From contig JAMQCK010000012.1 in assembly GCA_024196135.1 (NCBI GenBank), positions 62,001 through 126,000 of the forward strand: DNA of 64,000 nt, in the 5' to 3' direction. The notes under the pieces are model-generated. The model worked only from the letters and a program-made list of their open reading frames with translations. It was not told the origin of the DNA and did not search any database. The first letter of the stretch is position 1. Every line of letters starts with the position of its first letter. Of this stretch, positions 27,497-40,493 are shown piece by piece. This DNA comes from Pleurotus ostreatus/Saccharomyces cerevisiae fusant (taxonomy: Eukaryota > Opisthokonta). The translations under genes and the position numbers were made by a program.

Positions 27497-28180
27497 AGGA
27501 GAGGGAGGTGGGTGTATGCGGGGTGATTGGAGGGTTGGAGATAATGGACGAAGACAAGGACTTGTATCATACGTAGCATATACGGACTTTCACTTGTAGC
27601 TCAGGCACCTTGTACTTTGGTGTGCACCTCTTCGAGTATCAAAAGTTCGTCGGACATGAGACGTCCCGAGTATATAAGAGCTGGTCCGGGCCGACTTCTC
27701 AGCGGAAGCGATGAGGTACGCAGCGGGCCCGAGCATGGCGCGGCAGATATATGCGCGTTCCTGCTGTGCCTAAGGGCTCCTAGAAGTCCTCTGATATGTC
27801 TTGTCGAGGCCAAGGCCGCTGCGCACCCTGTTGCAGCTCGGTAATTGTAGTTGTAGGCGTCAAGCCTGTGCAGCACGTGACTGTATATGACCTGCCCTCA
27901 AGTAAACTCCGACATCCGATCCGATAAGATTCCGCATTTGGAAGGCCGCGCAGCTTGCATTCCACCCTCTGCCCAATTTCGAGCTTGCCGAAGGTACGTC
28001 GCGCCGCGTTGCTCGTCGTCGCCGGCGCTGACGAGCTTGCCTTCTCTTCCGCGTATTTTGTGCATTTTCCGCTGAATTTTGCACGTCATCCGCTCGATAT
28101 CGACCGGCATCGAAACTGCAGCTCCTCCTGTCCACGCCAACCCAATTCTACTTCCCCAGTTTTTTCACGAATAGCCAACG
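27497..28180. other. Actin upstream region
   Basis: Contains GTATATAAGAGC at about 27669, 510 bp before the actin ATG. This is far for a core promoter unless a leader intron lies between. ORFs on either strand look like chance. Confidence 0.45.
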
Positions 28181-29727
<1,547 letters not shown>

Positions 29728-30171
29728 GCGCACGGCGGGGGCGTGGGCTTCGCGACGTGCTGCAACGCGCACGGCGTAGTCGAGCGCTAAGCGTGCGACG
29801 TGGTCGAACGTTAGGCGTGAAGCATAGTCGAACGTTAGGCGCACGACGAGGTCGATCATGACGGCGTCGTGCGTCGAGCGCGCGGCGAGGCTCAGGAAGG
29901 AAGAAAGAGAACGGGAGAGGACTTTACGTATATGGCTTTTATATTTTTTAGTTCGATTGTAGGAATGGAATGCCCTTCGCCTTCGGTGTGCGCTTCCGTC
30001 GTCGTTCTTTTGTGTGGGAGTCGTCGGTGTTTCGTGTGAGGGCAGTGAGAGTTTAGGGGCGTGCTTTTGTGCTTTTGAGGGAGGCGACCTTGCGTTCGAG
30101 GCTGACCAGAGATCGATGACGACTGGCTGGGATGATGGCAATGAGGGATGGCAAAAGATGGGACCTGACAT
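29728..30171. other. Actin 3' region
   Basis: Holds the actin 3' UTR, including the 24-nt tandem repeat described separately at about 29778, and an AT-rich stretch (TTTTATATTTTTTAG near 29937-29951) that could serve polyadenylation. No gene. Confidence 0.5.
29778..29858 (+). repeat. 24-nt tandem repeat, about 3.4 units, in actin 3' flank
   Basis: Three successive 24-nt units share the core (T)(A/G)GTCGAACGTTAGGCG plus a 7-nt variable spacer ending in GACG or AGCA, and a fourth partial AGGTCGATC follows. They start about 50 bases after the stop codon and are probably transcribed. Confidence 0.7.
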
Positions 30172-30250
30172 GGCCGCCTGGCGTAATGGCAACGCGTCTG
30201 ACTACGACTTGGTAATCAGGAGATTGCAGGTTCGACCCCTGCGGTGGTCA
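30172..30250 (+). tRNA. tRNA-Arg (anticodon ACG) with 7-nt intron, copy 3
   Basis: Mature sequence identical to the copies at 934 and 2928. The intron is CTTGGTA. A T7 run at 30287-30293 can terminate Pol III. Confidence 0.93.
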
Positions 30251-30567
30251 ATAAAAAAGTAGCCATGCAGGGAGTTTCTCCCTCCCTTTTTTTGGTGGAA
30301 GGTGTGTTCCCTCCTACTTCTTTGGGCGGATCCCAATCTTGCGAGTTCGTCGTTTTGTATACTGGACCAGCACGCTGTTACGCTATGGTGAAGACTCATG
30401 TGGGAGATGATGTTCAATTCAACAAAGTATGAGGATCAACTGATACAAAGCAAACGTGCCACATAAGGCCGCAGTGTGTCAATGCCAAGGTACCGCGGTA
30501 GTGTTCGTCAGAATGATTCGTACCTGACTGTCATGTGTTGTCCATTTTCTTACACCTTGTTCGTATT
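30251..30567. other. Intergenic
   Basis: Apart from the tRNA terminator at 30287, I see nothing. Confidence 0.4.
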
Positions 30568-31345
30568 GTGCGTGGCCATGGAAATCGGGTTGCGCCCGGT
30601 GTGGGACGCCGGAGAACAATTGCATTACCAAATCGGGAACAATGAACAATTGCCAGCCGATGCCGTGATCCGGGCGTGTGGACCTTATAAGAGCTCGTCG
30701 CCGCGAGCACTCTTGTTCTCATCCCTCATCGTCTGTTCGGACACACACCCAACTGGATGCCAGGCCTCCTAGGAGTCTTGTTTCAGTGACCTGCTCCTCT
30801 CAGCGGACGCCGCTGTAGGCGTCCGCTGACAGAGGTTACTGACCATGATGTGCATGGAGCGGGCGGGGCGAAATGTCTGGTAGGCGGGTCGCCGCTGCGA
30901 TTGCTGCTCAGTTTGTCGCATCGACTCTCTGACCAGCCTCGCGAGACTCGCCATGTCCGGGCTCTTCGTCGTTCGCAGTCGGGCCGTGCTGCGCTGAGGA
31001 CGCTCATAGTAAGAGGAGGCTTAGCGTGGCCTGGCTGCGGGCGCGGAGAGTGGGTGCGGTGTTCATTGCGAGCAAAGTATCACGCTTCCGACGCTTTAGG
31101 CTCTCCTCTGGAAGAGGGTCTATTGTGAAGGTGCTTGATGCTGTCGCTCGCTGCCCGGGAGCGCGACTTCCAAGACAGCTACTTTTGGAGCTGGCGATGG
31201 AGGTCCGTGGCACTCTGGTTGAGCGCAAAAATCTCGCTCGTAGCTGGCTGCCTTGGCTGGCAGTTAGCGGGCGGGTAGGTGGCTGCACTCAACCTTGCAG
31301 ACGAAGTTTTTGGAACCCCGTCGCGAGTCCATTCGGACTTGCGAC
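30568..31345 (+). repeat. Inverted dispersed repeat of 0.8 kb, right copy
   Basis: Counterpart of 21398-22196 in opposite orientation. It includes a CTTATAAGAGC box at about 30684 and, unlike the left copy, a perfect hairpin at 30801-30828. The pair encloses the unknown 22.5 kb gene, the P450, the small protein, actin and tRNA copy 3. Confidence 0.7.
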
Positions 31346-31617
31346 TTTCTATCGAAGAATTTCTAGGTGATCACCGAAGTGAACTGCGGAGCCTTCGTGC
31401 TTGCACAGTACACCGTTACACCTCGTCGTATTCCCATCTTCTGTCCCAAGGAAGTTGAGACTTCACCACACAGCTGACTAATATCTCAGACTCGCCGCAT
31501 CTAATGGTCGATGTGTTTACACTGCAAGTCTGCGCATGGATGGCAATATTTGGCCTGGGACTCTAGAGTATACCTACCGCAATTATTGCGACCTATTCTC
31601 TTCCCGTTCCGTGCGTC
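31346..31617. other. Intergenic
   Basis: 3' flank of the NADH pyrophosphatase; no feature recognised. Confidence 0.35.
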
Positions 31618-33358
31618 CTACAATGCTGACTTCGGATAGCTAATCTTCCCCTCGGCCCAGTCCCGAATGAGCACGCCCGCGATAGCCGTATACGGCGGCA
31701 CCTGGAAGGGCGGGTCCTCCAGGTTCTCCTTCACCTCAGAATGTGAGTCGGGCTCGATGTTGGGATCCGAGTGCGCCAGTGCCGCGGCACCCGACTGCGG
31801 CGCGCCTGCCGCTTTCGCCAGCGACTTCGGCTGCTGCCCCTCGACCAGCTCCGTCAGCTTCCTATTGTCGCGGTTGCTCAGATAGGCGCCGAACGGGTGG
31901 TTGAGGACGGCGAGGATCTCCGCGCGGGAGTACCAGCGGGCGTCTTCGAGTTCGTTGTCGAGGTCGATGCGCAGGGGCTGGGAGGCGTCCGCGCGCGCGT
32001 AGCAGCCGACCATGAGGTTGGCGGGGTAGGGCTGGGAGGCGTCGTGAGTTGATGGACCCCGTCGACGCAAGGAAATGAGGGGAGCTTACCCAAGGCTGGC
32101 TGGAGTGGTACTTCACGCTCCAAACCTTCACGCCGGCCTCCTCCCACATCTCGCGCGCGACGGCGTCCTGGTCAATCGTGAGTCGCGAGAGAGGTAACAG
32201 GAGGGCAAATCATGTACCTCGAAGCTCTCTCCTGGCTCCATGAAGCCGGCCAACGCGGAGTAGAATTTGCCGGGAAATTTCTTCTGTGAGGGCGTTAGCT
32301 GATGCGCATCTAATGATAAAATTCTATACGCACGTTACGACCCAACAAAATCTTGTCCCCCGTCTCGTCTATAGCGATCATAATTACGACGGGGTCCGTC
32401 CGCGGGTGCGTGAAGTTGTGCAGGCCCCTCCTGTAATCCAAATCAGCGCTCCATCCAGGTCCTCCTGCCTTTTCGTCTCCGCGGCAAATCACTCACGTCG
32501 TCGGACACGGTTTCCTCCCAGCATTATCCGCCCACGGCAGCAGCGTCGAGCACGCGATCTTCCACCCACCCCACATCGAGTACGTCCGCGCACCGCACCC
32601 AGGACAGAACTTGTTCCGCGAGTTCCAGTCCACCATGCTCCTCGCCTCCGCGTACACCCCGCCCTCGAAGATGTCCATCCCCGCCATTAGCGCGCGCGGC
32701 TCCGCCCAGCTAAGCTTCCGCTCGTCTTCCACTTCCATGGATAATCGCGCTTCGGCGGCGTTCACCGTGTCCTGCAGCGTCGCGTCCGGGAGGCCGAGGT
32801 CCCCGACGTCGAGCGCGAAGTAGGGCGTGCCGTGCAGCTTGTCGAGCGCGGTCGCGGGGTCGGTGAAGTCGGAGGAGGGGAGCGCATTGCCGGACTGCGC
32901 ATCTGTCTCCTCGAGCCCGAGGAAGACGATCGGCGGCCCGAGGTGGCGCGCGGCTTCGGTGTGGTGGCTGGCTTCCTCCTTGGTGATCAGGGCTCCGTCC
33001 TTGTTCTGCCCGAACCTAAAGGAGGCGTAGAGGAGGATGGTGAGTTCATGTTGGAGGGGAGGAGGTCTCGGGACGCACCATGGCCGCTTCCCGATGAACG
33101 GTTGGACGTCGGAGGTGGAGAGGTACGCGAGGCTGATCCTCGAGAGCGCGTCGCGCGGTGCAGACACAAGCGGTCTCCCACCATTAAATACAACCCATCG
33201 CGTAGAGGGGAGCGTCGAGGCCGCATCCAGGAAGATCTGGGAGGGCCTCAGCCATGATAACCTGTTAAGCGGGGATCCGCCAAAGAGGTTGATGTGCCTG
33301 CTTGCTCGTCAGTCTCTCTCGCTCTTCCTCGCTTTTCTGGGACGCACGTATCGGACAT
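31618..33358 (-). CDS. NPY1: NADH pyrophosphatase (NudC/Npy1-type Nudix hydrolase)
   Basis: Hydrolyses NADH to NMNH and AMP (related enzymes also decap NAD-RNA). Probably peroxisomal or cytosolic; no clear targeting signal is seen at the C-terminus (KSAL). Seven exons (33358-33348, 33297-33079, 33015-32497, 32430-32334, 32283-32218, 32167-32090, 32031-31618) encode 467 residues. The N-terminus (HINLFGGSPLNRLSWLRPS) is typical. The zinc ribbon begins CPGCG and continues with a second Cys pair region ending KPCPTT. The Nudix box is spread over two exons: GFMEPGESFE then DAVAREMWEEAGVKV, and it is followed by SQPWPYPANLM, the NudC-specific SQPWPFPxS-type motif. The first exon is only 11 nt. Confidence 0.93.
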
Positions 33359-33426
33359 CTTGAGGGTCCGGGGGAGGCGGCGGAAGAGATAGGTCGCAAT
33401 GGTGGCGGTAGGAATATAAGGAGAGA

Positions 33427-33432
33427 TATATA
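33427..33432 (-). promoter_or_regulatory. Possible TATA box of NPY1
   Basis: TATATA about 70 bp upstream of the NPY1 ATG on the minus strand. Confidence 0.4.
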
Positions 33433-33938
33433 GGGGACTTACTAAGGCGCGGCAATGATGACAATTGCAATGATCACTGATGCATGATGTCTGACACGGG
33501 CAGAGCGAATCCGACATGGCCAGCCGCAAGCCAGCCGCTGCCTTCCCACCGTCATGAGCCTGCTCTAGCGCGAGGTCTGTGCCCACTGAAAGACTCCTTG
33601 TTAAACTCTGTGGACCTGACTAAACAATGTAGCTTACATCTCATCTCTTGGAGGTTGGAACACGTGCAACAAGACGATGAGGTCGATTCAGAGTGTCGCA
33701 ACGCGTACCGCGCGAAGGTCTACCAAGACTGGGGATGTTTAAACTGGACAATCAAAAACAAGCCAGCCTCGGCCCAATTACAATGTACATCCTCAAAAGA
33801 CGTCCTCTCTACCCCCATCACGATCAAAACGTCCCCGCCGCCTCGTGATCACCCTGCCCCGCGGGTGAAGCGCTGACCCCACAACCTATCCCCGCGTCTA
33901 CCCCTGTCCTAAATCCTCCGCTATCCCCGCGTCTGGGG

Positions 33939-33945
33939 TATATAG
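33939..33945 (+). promoter_or_regulatory. Possible TATA box of the dehydrogenase gene
   Basis: TATATAG about 115 bp upstream of the ATG at 34057. Confidence 0.45.
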
Positions 33946-34056
33946 CACCAGCTGGTCTCGTAGGTGAGTACACTGACCTCTCGCCTCCGTCCGTCTTTTC
34001 CACCTTCTTCTCTCGCCGAACGAATCCCTCCCGTTTTCCCTTGTATACGACTACCA

Positions 34057-35294
34057 ATGCTGAACGTCGGCAGACCGAGTGCACGCGTTCTGCGCGCCGT
34101 GCGTGCGCAGACTTCGACTGGCCGCCGACGCGCTGCGGTCCGCACCTTTGCCACGAGGAACATCGATGAGGCCAGGCGCGAGGAGGCGAGGACGAAGACA
34201 TCCCATGAGGCGGTCTCGAGGTCGCTGCGCGAACCCACCATTCAGGATCTGTACTCACTCAAGGGCAGGACAGCTATCGGTACGTCTGTCCCTCTCACGC
34301 TTTTGTATACCCTCCTTCGTCCCGCCGCTCCTTGTACTTACGCTCTCCATGCAGTAACCGGCGGCGGTCGCGGCCTCGGGGTCTCCATCGCTGGCGCATA
34401 CCTGGAAGCCGGCGCAGACGTTTACTGCGTCGACGTCCTACCCACTGCCGCCTCACCCGAAGAATGGGACAGACTATCCACCCTCGCGAAGAACTCGGGC
34501 CTGACCCTCGGCTATCGCCAGCTCGACATCACGAAGCAGGCGCAGGTGAACGAGGTCTTTAGGGACATCGCTGCTGAAGCGCCGTCGCCTGTTAGGGTGC
34601 TTATGGCTTCAGCGGGAAGTACGTTGATCTATTTCCCATGACAGTCTAGCGTCGTGCTGACAGATCATATCTAGTCCAGCACGAAAGCGACGCCATCGAC
34701 TACGACGAGGCGGACGTGCGCCGGGTCATTGACGTGAATACGGTCGGGACTTTCAATAGCGTGCAGGCCGCCGCCCGCCTTATGCAGCAGCACAACCTCG
34801 GCGGGTCCATCGCCATGATCGCCTCCATGAGCGCGACGATAGCGAATCGGGGGCTCACCTGCGTACCCTAGTATGTCGTCCTCGCTTTGTCCCCCTCCCC
34901 CTCCCCCTCCCCCCACCACACCTATCTGACCACTCACCCCAGCAACGCCTCCAAAGCCGCCCTCGTCCAAATGGCGCGCTCCCTCGCCATGGAATGGGCC
35001 CCCGCCATCCGCGTCAACACCCTCAGCCCCGGCTACATCAAGACCATCCTCACCGAGCGCCTCGTCCAGGACAACCCGCACCGCCTCGAGCGCTGGGAGG
35101 GCGACAACCCACTGGGGCGCATGTCCCTGCCGTGGGAGTACAAGGGCCCAGCGGTCTTCCTCGCCTCGGACGCGAGCTCGTTCGTCAATGGGTTCGATCT
35201 GCGGTGCGAGTGAGTAGGAGGGTGACTTGGGCTTGGTGATAGCTTGCTGATGATGTTTTCTTCTTTTCGCAGTGGTGGGCATGCGATGTGGTAG
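34057..35294 (+). CDS. Short-chain dehydrogenase/reductase, probably mitochondrial
   Basis: NAD(P)-dependent oxidoreductase of the classical SDR family. Five exons (34057-34279, 34355-34618, 34675-34870, 34943-35209, 35273-35294) encode 323 residues. The first about 35 residues are Arg/Ala/Ser-rich without acidic residues, as in a mitochondrial presequence. The Rossmann motif VTGGGRGLG starts near residue 75 and is split by intron 1. The active-site Ser lies in IASMSATIANRG and the catalytic pair in YNASK (Y228, K232). The C-terminus CDGGHAMW is typical of polyol- or sorbose-reductase-like SDRs. Substrate is not deducible. Confidence 0.9.
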
Positions 35295-35500
35295 TGTTGG
35301 ATGTAGTATGGGGCCCATGCGAAGGTTGGCTGGATCTTTGGCAGTGTAACCAGCTTCTGTGTAGTACGCTGTACTGATGAAGGCACATATTGCGTCTCTC
35401 GCATTTTGATCAATGCTTTCCCTTCCAGCCATGAGTTCTCTTCTTTGCGACTGCGAGCCCGAAGCTGAGAAGCAAAAAACCGATATCACGCTTTTCAGAA

Positions 35501-35579
35501 TGACCACCGCAGGGGTCGAACCTGCAATCTCCTGATTACCGAGTCGTAGTCAGACGCGTTGCCATTACGCCAGGCGGCC
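35501..35579 (-). tRNA. tRNA-Arg (anticodon ACG) with 7-nt intron, copy 4
   Basis: Same mature sequence as the other three copies, with intron CTCGGTA. A minus-strand T6 terminator is at 35474-35479. It lies about 200 bp outside the left arm of the inverted duplication. Confidence 0.93.
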
Positions 35580-36188
35580 ATATCACTTGCGTCCTGTGGC
35601 TTTGGTCTGTCCAGCCGGCAGTAGGCCAGGGTCGAAGTCGACGATTCTCAAGAGGCTGTGAGCTTTTATCACTCGAGCAGTATTTCCAAGTGGCTTGGAC
35701 TGTCGCTGAATATTTTCTGGGAAGAATTGTTGGTGAGCATCAGCCAGAACTTATTTTGCGGCGTTCTCGTCCAGCTTCAATTGCCTTTTAAGTTCCACCA
35801 TGAAACTGGTCCCGACCCATCTCCAGCAGGGTGAGAGGTTGACGCACTTCCCTTGGCGGGAAGAATTCTGAAATTGTCGTAGAACCACAAGGATCGAGAA
35901 ATATCGGGCTGTACGATAGTAATGTACGCTTGCGCAGATCTCAACGCTCATCGCGATACTTCTGAGCTGCGCGGTTGGGCGAACTACTACATGTCCGCGC
36001 CGGGATTTCGAGCGATTCGAGCTTGCGTCCCCGGCTTCTGATATGACATACGGCAACACACACCAGCTGTGCCCCGAGTCAGGCGCGCACAGCAATCTGC
36101 CTCGAGGCGGACGAATCGATTTTCTCACTCGACCTTGTCTTCACGCACTGTCGGTCTCCCTAACGTACACCATCCCGAGTCGCTGAAG
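35580..36188. other. Upstream region of left DUF6535 gene
   Basis: From about 35775 onward the sequence belongs to the left duplication arm and matches 57886-58297 in reverse. On the minus strand a short frame (about 35754-35850, with WRWVGTSFMVEL) is shared with the right arm. Confidence 0.55.
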
Positions 36189-39100
36189 ATGCCAGACGAC
36201 TCGCAACCACCAGATCAGCGAGACAATTCAACCTCTGCTGAGCCTGCTCCCGGGAAGTCTCATGACGAAGCGCCAGCCTCCGTTTCAGAGGGCGTTCCCA
36301 AACAAGATACTGGAAGAGCGGGCGCCCCGGAGGAACGCAGGAGCTTCTTTGGTATGAAGCAGAGCGTCCTGCCGCAAGCGAAGGCCGGTAAGTGGCGATC
36401 CTCGTAGTTCTCGCGCACGTTTGCCTGACAAGCGCTCAGCCAACCCATTCGACTACGAGCAGAAGTACGACGAGGATGAATACTGTAAAGAGATGGCCCC
36501 CAATGCGCGGTTTTGGCGAGTATATCTCGACGAAGCGCACATCTACGACGCGGAGATGATCGAGGGATGGAGGGATACGTTGGACGTGCTCTTGGTTTTC
36601 GTACGTTCTTTTTCCTGCCATGTTGCGCCATCCTGATGCCTCAGTGCAGGCTGGTCTCTTCTCTGCCGTTGTCACGACGCTGGTCGTCCAGTCATCTACG
36701 GCCCTCAAGCCTGATTACGCGCAGATATCGGCGTCGCTCATGATCGAACTCATCGGCATCCAGAGAGCGCTGGCGAAGGGGTCGGAGATCGATGCGGTGT
36801 CGCCCTCTGCTTTGGGAATCGACAGCCTCACTGCGTCGGCGCTCGATTACTGGTGCAACGCGTTTTGGTTCATTAGTCTGACGCTGAGCCTTTCGGCGGC
36901 GCTCATGGCGGTGCTCGTCAAGCAATGGCTTCAGGTGCGATGGTTCCCCCTTTCAGAATCCTCATCTGACGCCCATGCAGGCCTATAAAAGCAATACCTT
37001 CGGAGCTCCGAAGCACCAGGCCCTCGTTCGCCAGTTTCGATTGGCCGGGATAGAACGATGGAACGTACCTCTCATCGTCGGCTTGCTGCCTATGATTCTG
37101 CATCTTGCTCTCTTGCTTTTTTTCATTGGTCTTACGCTCTTCATCTTCACGCTGAGCTCCGCCATCGCAGCTGTCGTCATCGCACTCGCCATCATCATTT
37201 ACTCCGTCTATCTGGCGACTAATATCCTCCCTATGCTTGAACCGGGGTGCCCGTACAAGACACCGCTGTCTCACTATGGATACATCGCCGTGCGATATGT
37301 GGCTACGCATGCAGCTGAAGCTCGACCTATACTATGGCTCCGAAAGACCTGGCAGATGACCGCCAAATTTCGTCTTCCTATCTCCCGGCAAGATACAGCT
37401 GCCGAACAGCCGACGGAGTCGCCGACAGCACGCGCAGATAGCGCACCGTCAGACTGGACGACTCGCCATCGGGAGACCGATGCCGTCAACAAGCGCGAGG
37501 ATTCGCTGGTGGTAGACTGTATCACCTGGCTTTACTCAGCGTCGTCCAATCCTACGGTGTCCAGCATCACGGTGCAAGCCGTGGCTGGCCTTTCGGTACC
37601 GTCCATCTCGATTCTGCGGTCACAACAAAAGCACTGCGAAAGCATGAGCGAGTCCCTTCTCGCACGGCTGCAGGCACTTCCCTGGACGTCTGATTATCAG
37701 AAGGAGAAGTACAGGTCCCTTGAGGAGCGCCTCATGCGCAGCTTGCTGTTCGTCGACGAACGAGGTCTTACAGCGTACAATACGTCGGCTCGACGTGATT
37801 GGTTTTATGACATACCATGGTTCGTCCAGCGTGTTGACGACAGCTCGCCAATCGGAAACAGCAGCATGCTCACCTCTTACTGGGTTCTATGTTCCAAGCC
37901 CAAGGACTTTCCGGATGTGTACGATATAGACAAATCCGTGCGTTATATCCAAAGCCACATCCTGGATTTGCGACTACATCCACTGGTTTGGACACGTGCA
38001 TTAGACGCTCTCGAGCTCATCCCTTGGTTCAATTCGTACCGACTCGGACTGGGGCTTCGACTGGTGTTCAACCTGGCGCGTGCTACATTGGCACTCTATA
38101 GCACAGATTCTGTGGACAGTCAGGCTATAACATTGGGTGCTGCATTATCGTCATCCAGCACCAATTTGCGCTCGTTCCTTGAATGCTTGAGAAAACTGCT
38201 GAACCATAAATACGATTGTGATGACTGTCTCAACGCGATGGTACGTGCAAATCAGTGGGTATGACCAGATTTGCTGACAGCAGTCAAAGTATCCATTTAA
38301 CTCGGTGTTACTAGACCAAATTCTTGCTAAGTGGGTCGAAAGATTACGCATGCAATGGCTCAGCGACGCAGAATGGCGAGCAGCTGAACAGTTCATGCTC
38401 TTCACGCACCAATGCATTGTGAAGACACGCCGCCACGCTTGCGATCTTTACCCCATCGTGACTGCCACTTTGCCTGGCCTTCTTCCATCCGACATCGCGC
38501 GTTTTCGGGGGCTGCGCAAATACAAGGAACTCTTCGACCCAACGTCACTCCGGACACTACTGCTGTATTTCGCCAATCCCTTTGAAATGCAGCCTGACAC
38601 GGAGTGGGAGAGCAGACCGCTGTCGCCGCGTGCGGATGGCATACACTCTTCCCGGTACGATAAGGACTGGTATCTGCTATTCAGAGACAGTCTTCTCTCT
38701 TGGATCCCTCTCCTCGCACATGACCTGCTGCCGGACGTGTTGCAGGGTGATCTGTTAGCTCACATTGGCCCTCATGCGCTTCGCCTCATGAAGCAGTCAA
38801 CAAGTCGGTCATCTGGCCTCAATTATTTTCTGAGGCGATACCTGGAAGATCTAACGGAGTTACTCCATGGTAAGAAGAAACTGGCCAACGGCACCCCTCT
38901 CTCGTCGAAGGAGGAGATGCAGCGCCACATCGACTACGTATTCTCCCAGCCCCCCGACTCCCCCTTGCGCCACTTATCTTGGATCGCGGCCTTCCACATC
39001 TACATTGGATCACATTTCAGTGAACAACGTGGACCTCTGTTGGATTTGGCCCGCCAAACTTCCAGATCTCACGCTTTAGCATGGTCTGAAATCCTGTCGG

Positions 39101-39831
39101 ATCTGGCAAATAATCCGTATGGGCATTATGATTGGGCATTACCCAGTTACCATATTCCTGAGAGCGCAGGCGCATACCGCGAGCTGGCTAATGTACTTCA
39201 CGGGAATCTCTCTTCCGCGGGCTTCTCCATACCAAAGAAAATCCAGCTGAAACCGGTTGCGACCGATATGCTATTTGTTCAGGACGTTTCACGCAACTCT
39301 CGAGGCGCTATCCGCTCGAGGAACGTGCCAAATGATCCTGACCTGATCGAGATTCCTGCGGAAGAGGAGGGACACGCAGAATTCCCAGTGCACGTGAGGT
39401 TTTGGCTCGAAGTGAAAGACGACCCAAAGCGTGCAGGCAAAGATCGCCATCCCAAGGGAGGCGATGCGGGAGGAGGGGCCGACGTCGCGCGCGATGGTGA
39501 CACTGTCATAGCCGGAGCAGTCGCAGCACGCGCACTGAACGACCACGCGCGCGAGCTACTCGTACACCTTCACGATCACGCCGAGCAGCATGCTGAGCAG
39601 GCGGACATCGTGGCCAATGGGCAAGGAGAAGGAGATGTCGAAGTTGCTCGGCGCGAGGCAGGGGAAGGACGGGCGGACGTCGCTCGCGGCGACGAAGGAG
39701 GAGAGGATCTTGGATGCGTTACAGGGCTCGATCACGGCGGCGACAAAGGTCACGGGGGGATGCAGGCGGCGGGAGAAGGATATGAGATGCGCCAGATCAC
39801 GCACGACCGGGAGACGGAGCATGAGCGCTGA
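36189..39831 (+). CDS. DUF6535-domain membrane protein, left copy
   Basis: Five exons (36189-36387, 36440-36600, 36650-36934, 36981-38240, 38284-39831) encode 1150 residues. After a charged N-terminus of about 65 residues comes the DUF6535 core: KYDEDEYCKEM, RVYLDEAHIYDAEMIEGW, then DVLLVFAGLFSAVVTTLVVQ (TM1). TM2 is at about 188-208 (WFISLTLSLSAALMAVLV) and ends in KQWLQ, and two long hydrophobic helices lie at about 246-300. A large soluble region of about 800 residues follows, ending in a Gly/Asp/Glu/His-rich low-complexity tail. The domain is widespread and unexplained in Agaricomycetes. The last intron ends in CAGCAG, so the acceptor can shift by one Gln codon. It is a near twin of the gene at 54312-57885. 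Confidence 0.88.
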
Positions 39832-40493
39832 GCGGTGACGGACAAGCGATGGAAAATGACTAACAATGCGCATAGCAGATATGTATCTTGTACGATGGGT
39901 CAATGAACGATCGGCTCGTTTGAATGGCTCCCGAATATCTTTCACGATTTTTTCTGGCTCTAATATTCGTTCTTATTTACGACTTGCAGAGTTTCATGTC
40001 GTAGCTATCTGCCTTACGCGTTTAGTAGCTATACCAAGGCACGGGTTCTGACAGCCCTTACCGTAGCCCACAAGCCTTGAACAAAGATCGTCGTTACGCA
40101 GTACTGGAGACGAGAGTTATGGGACGGTCTTGCGCCTCCAACATGTCGTCGCCGTACGTGCGAATGCTAAGGACAGGTCAGTCGATGCTTGGTACTTTCT
40201 AGATCATGAGTCACCGTGAGCGGGTATCCCCCTTCTCCCCCGCCTGACGCGGCGAGGCGCCGCCATCATCGTTTGGCGGACGAGCATGGCGGTGGTAGGT
40301 GGTCGTGGTCCGCGATGCGAGGGCGGCCCGAGGGGTCGAGGGTGTCAAGGTGGACTCGATATGACCGGCGCGACTAGTGACGAATGTGCGCCAGAGCGCG
40401 GCCAGCACGAGGCTTCGAGAAACCAGCGGACTCTGCGATCGTAATTAGCTAACCTTCTCCTCCAACCTCGCACTGGATCAACCTACCTATCCC
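39832..40493. other. Between DUF6535 gene and PPR-like pseudogene
   Basis: The corresponding right-arm interval is only 340 bp (53972-54311), so the left copy has gained DNA here or lost recognisable homology. No ORF of interest. Confidence 0.4.

Larger units (their letters stand above)
33359..34056. other. Divergent promoter interval
   Basis: 698 bp between the head-to-head NADH pyrophosphatase and dehydrogenase genes, with a TATA-like box at suitable distance from each start. No coding signal. Confidence 0.5.
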
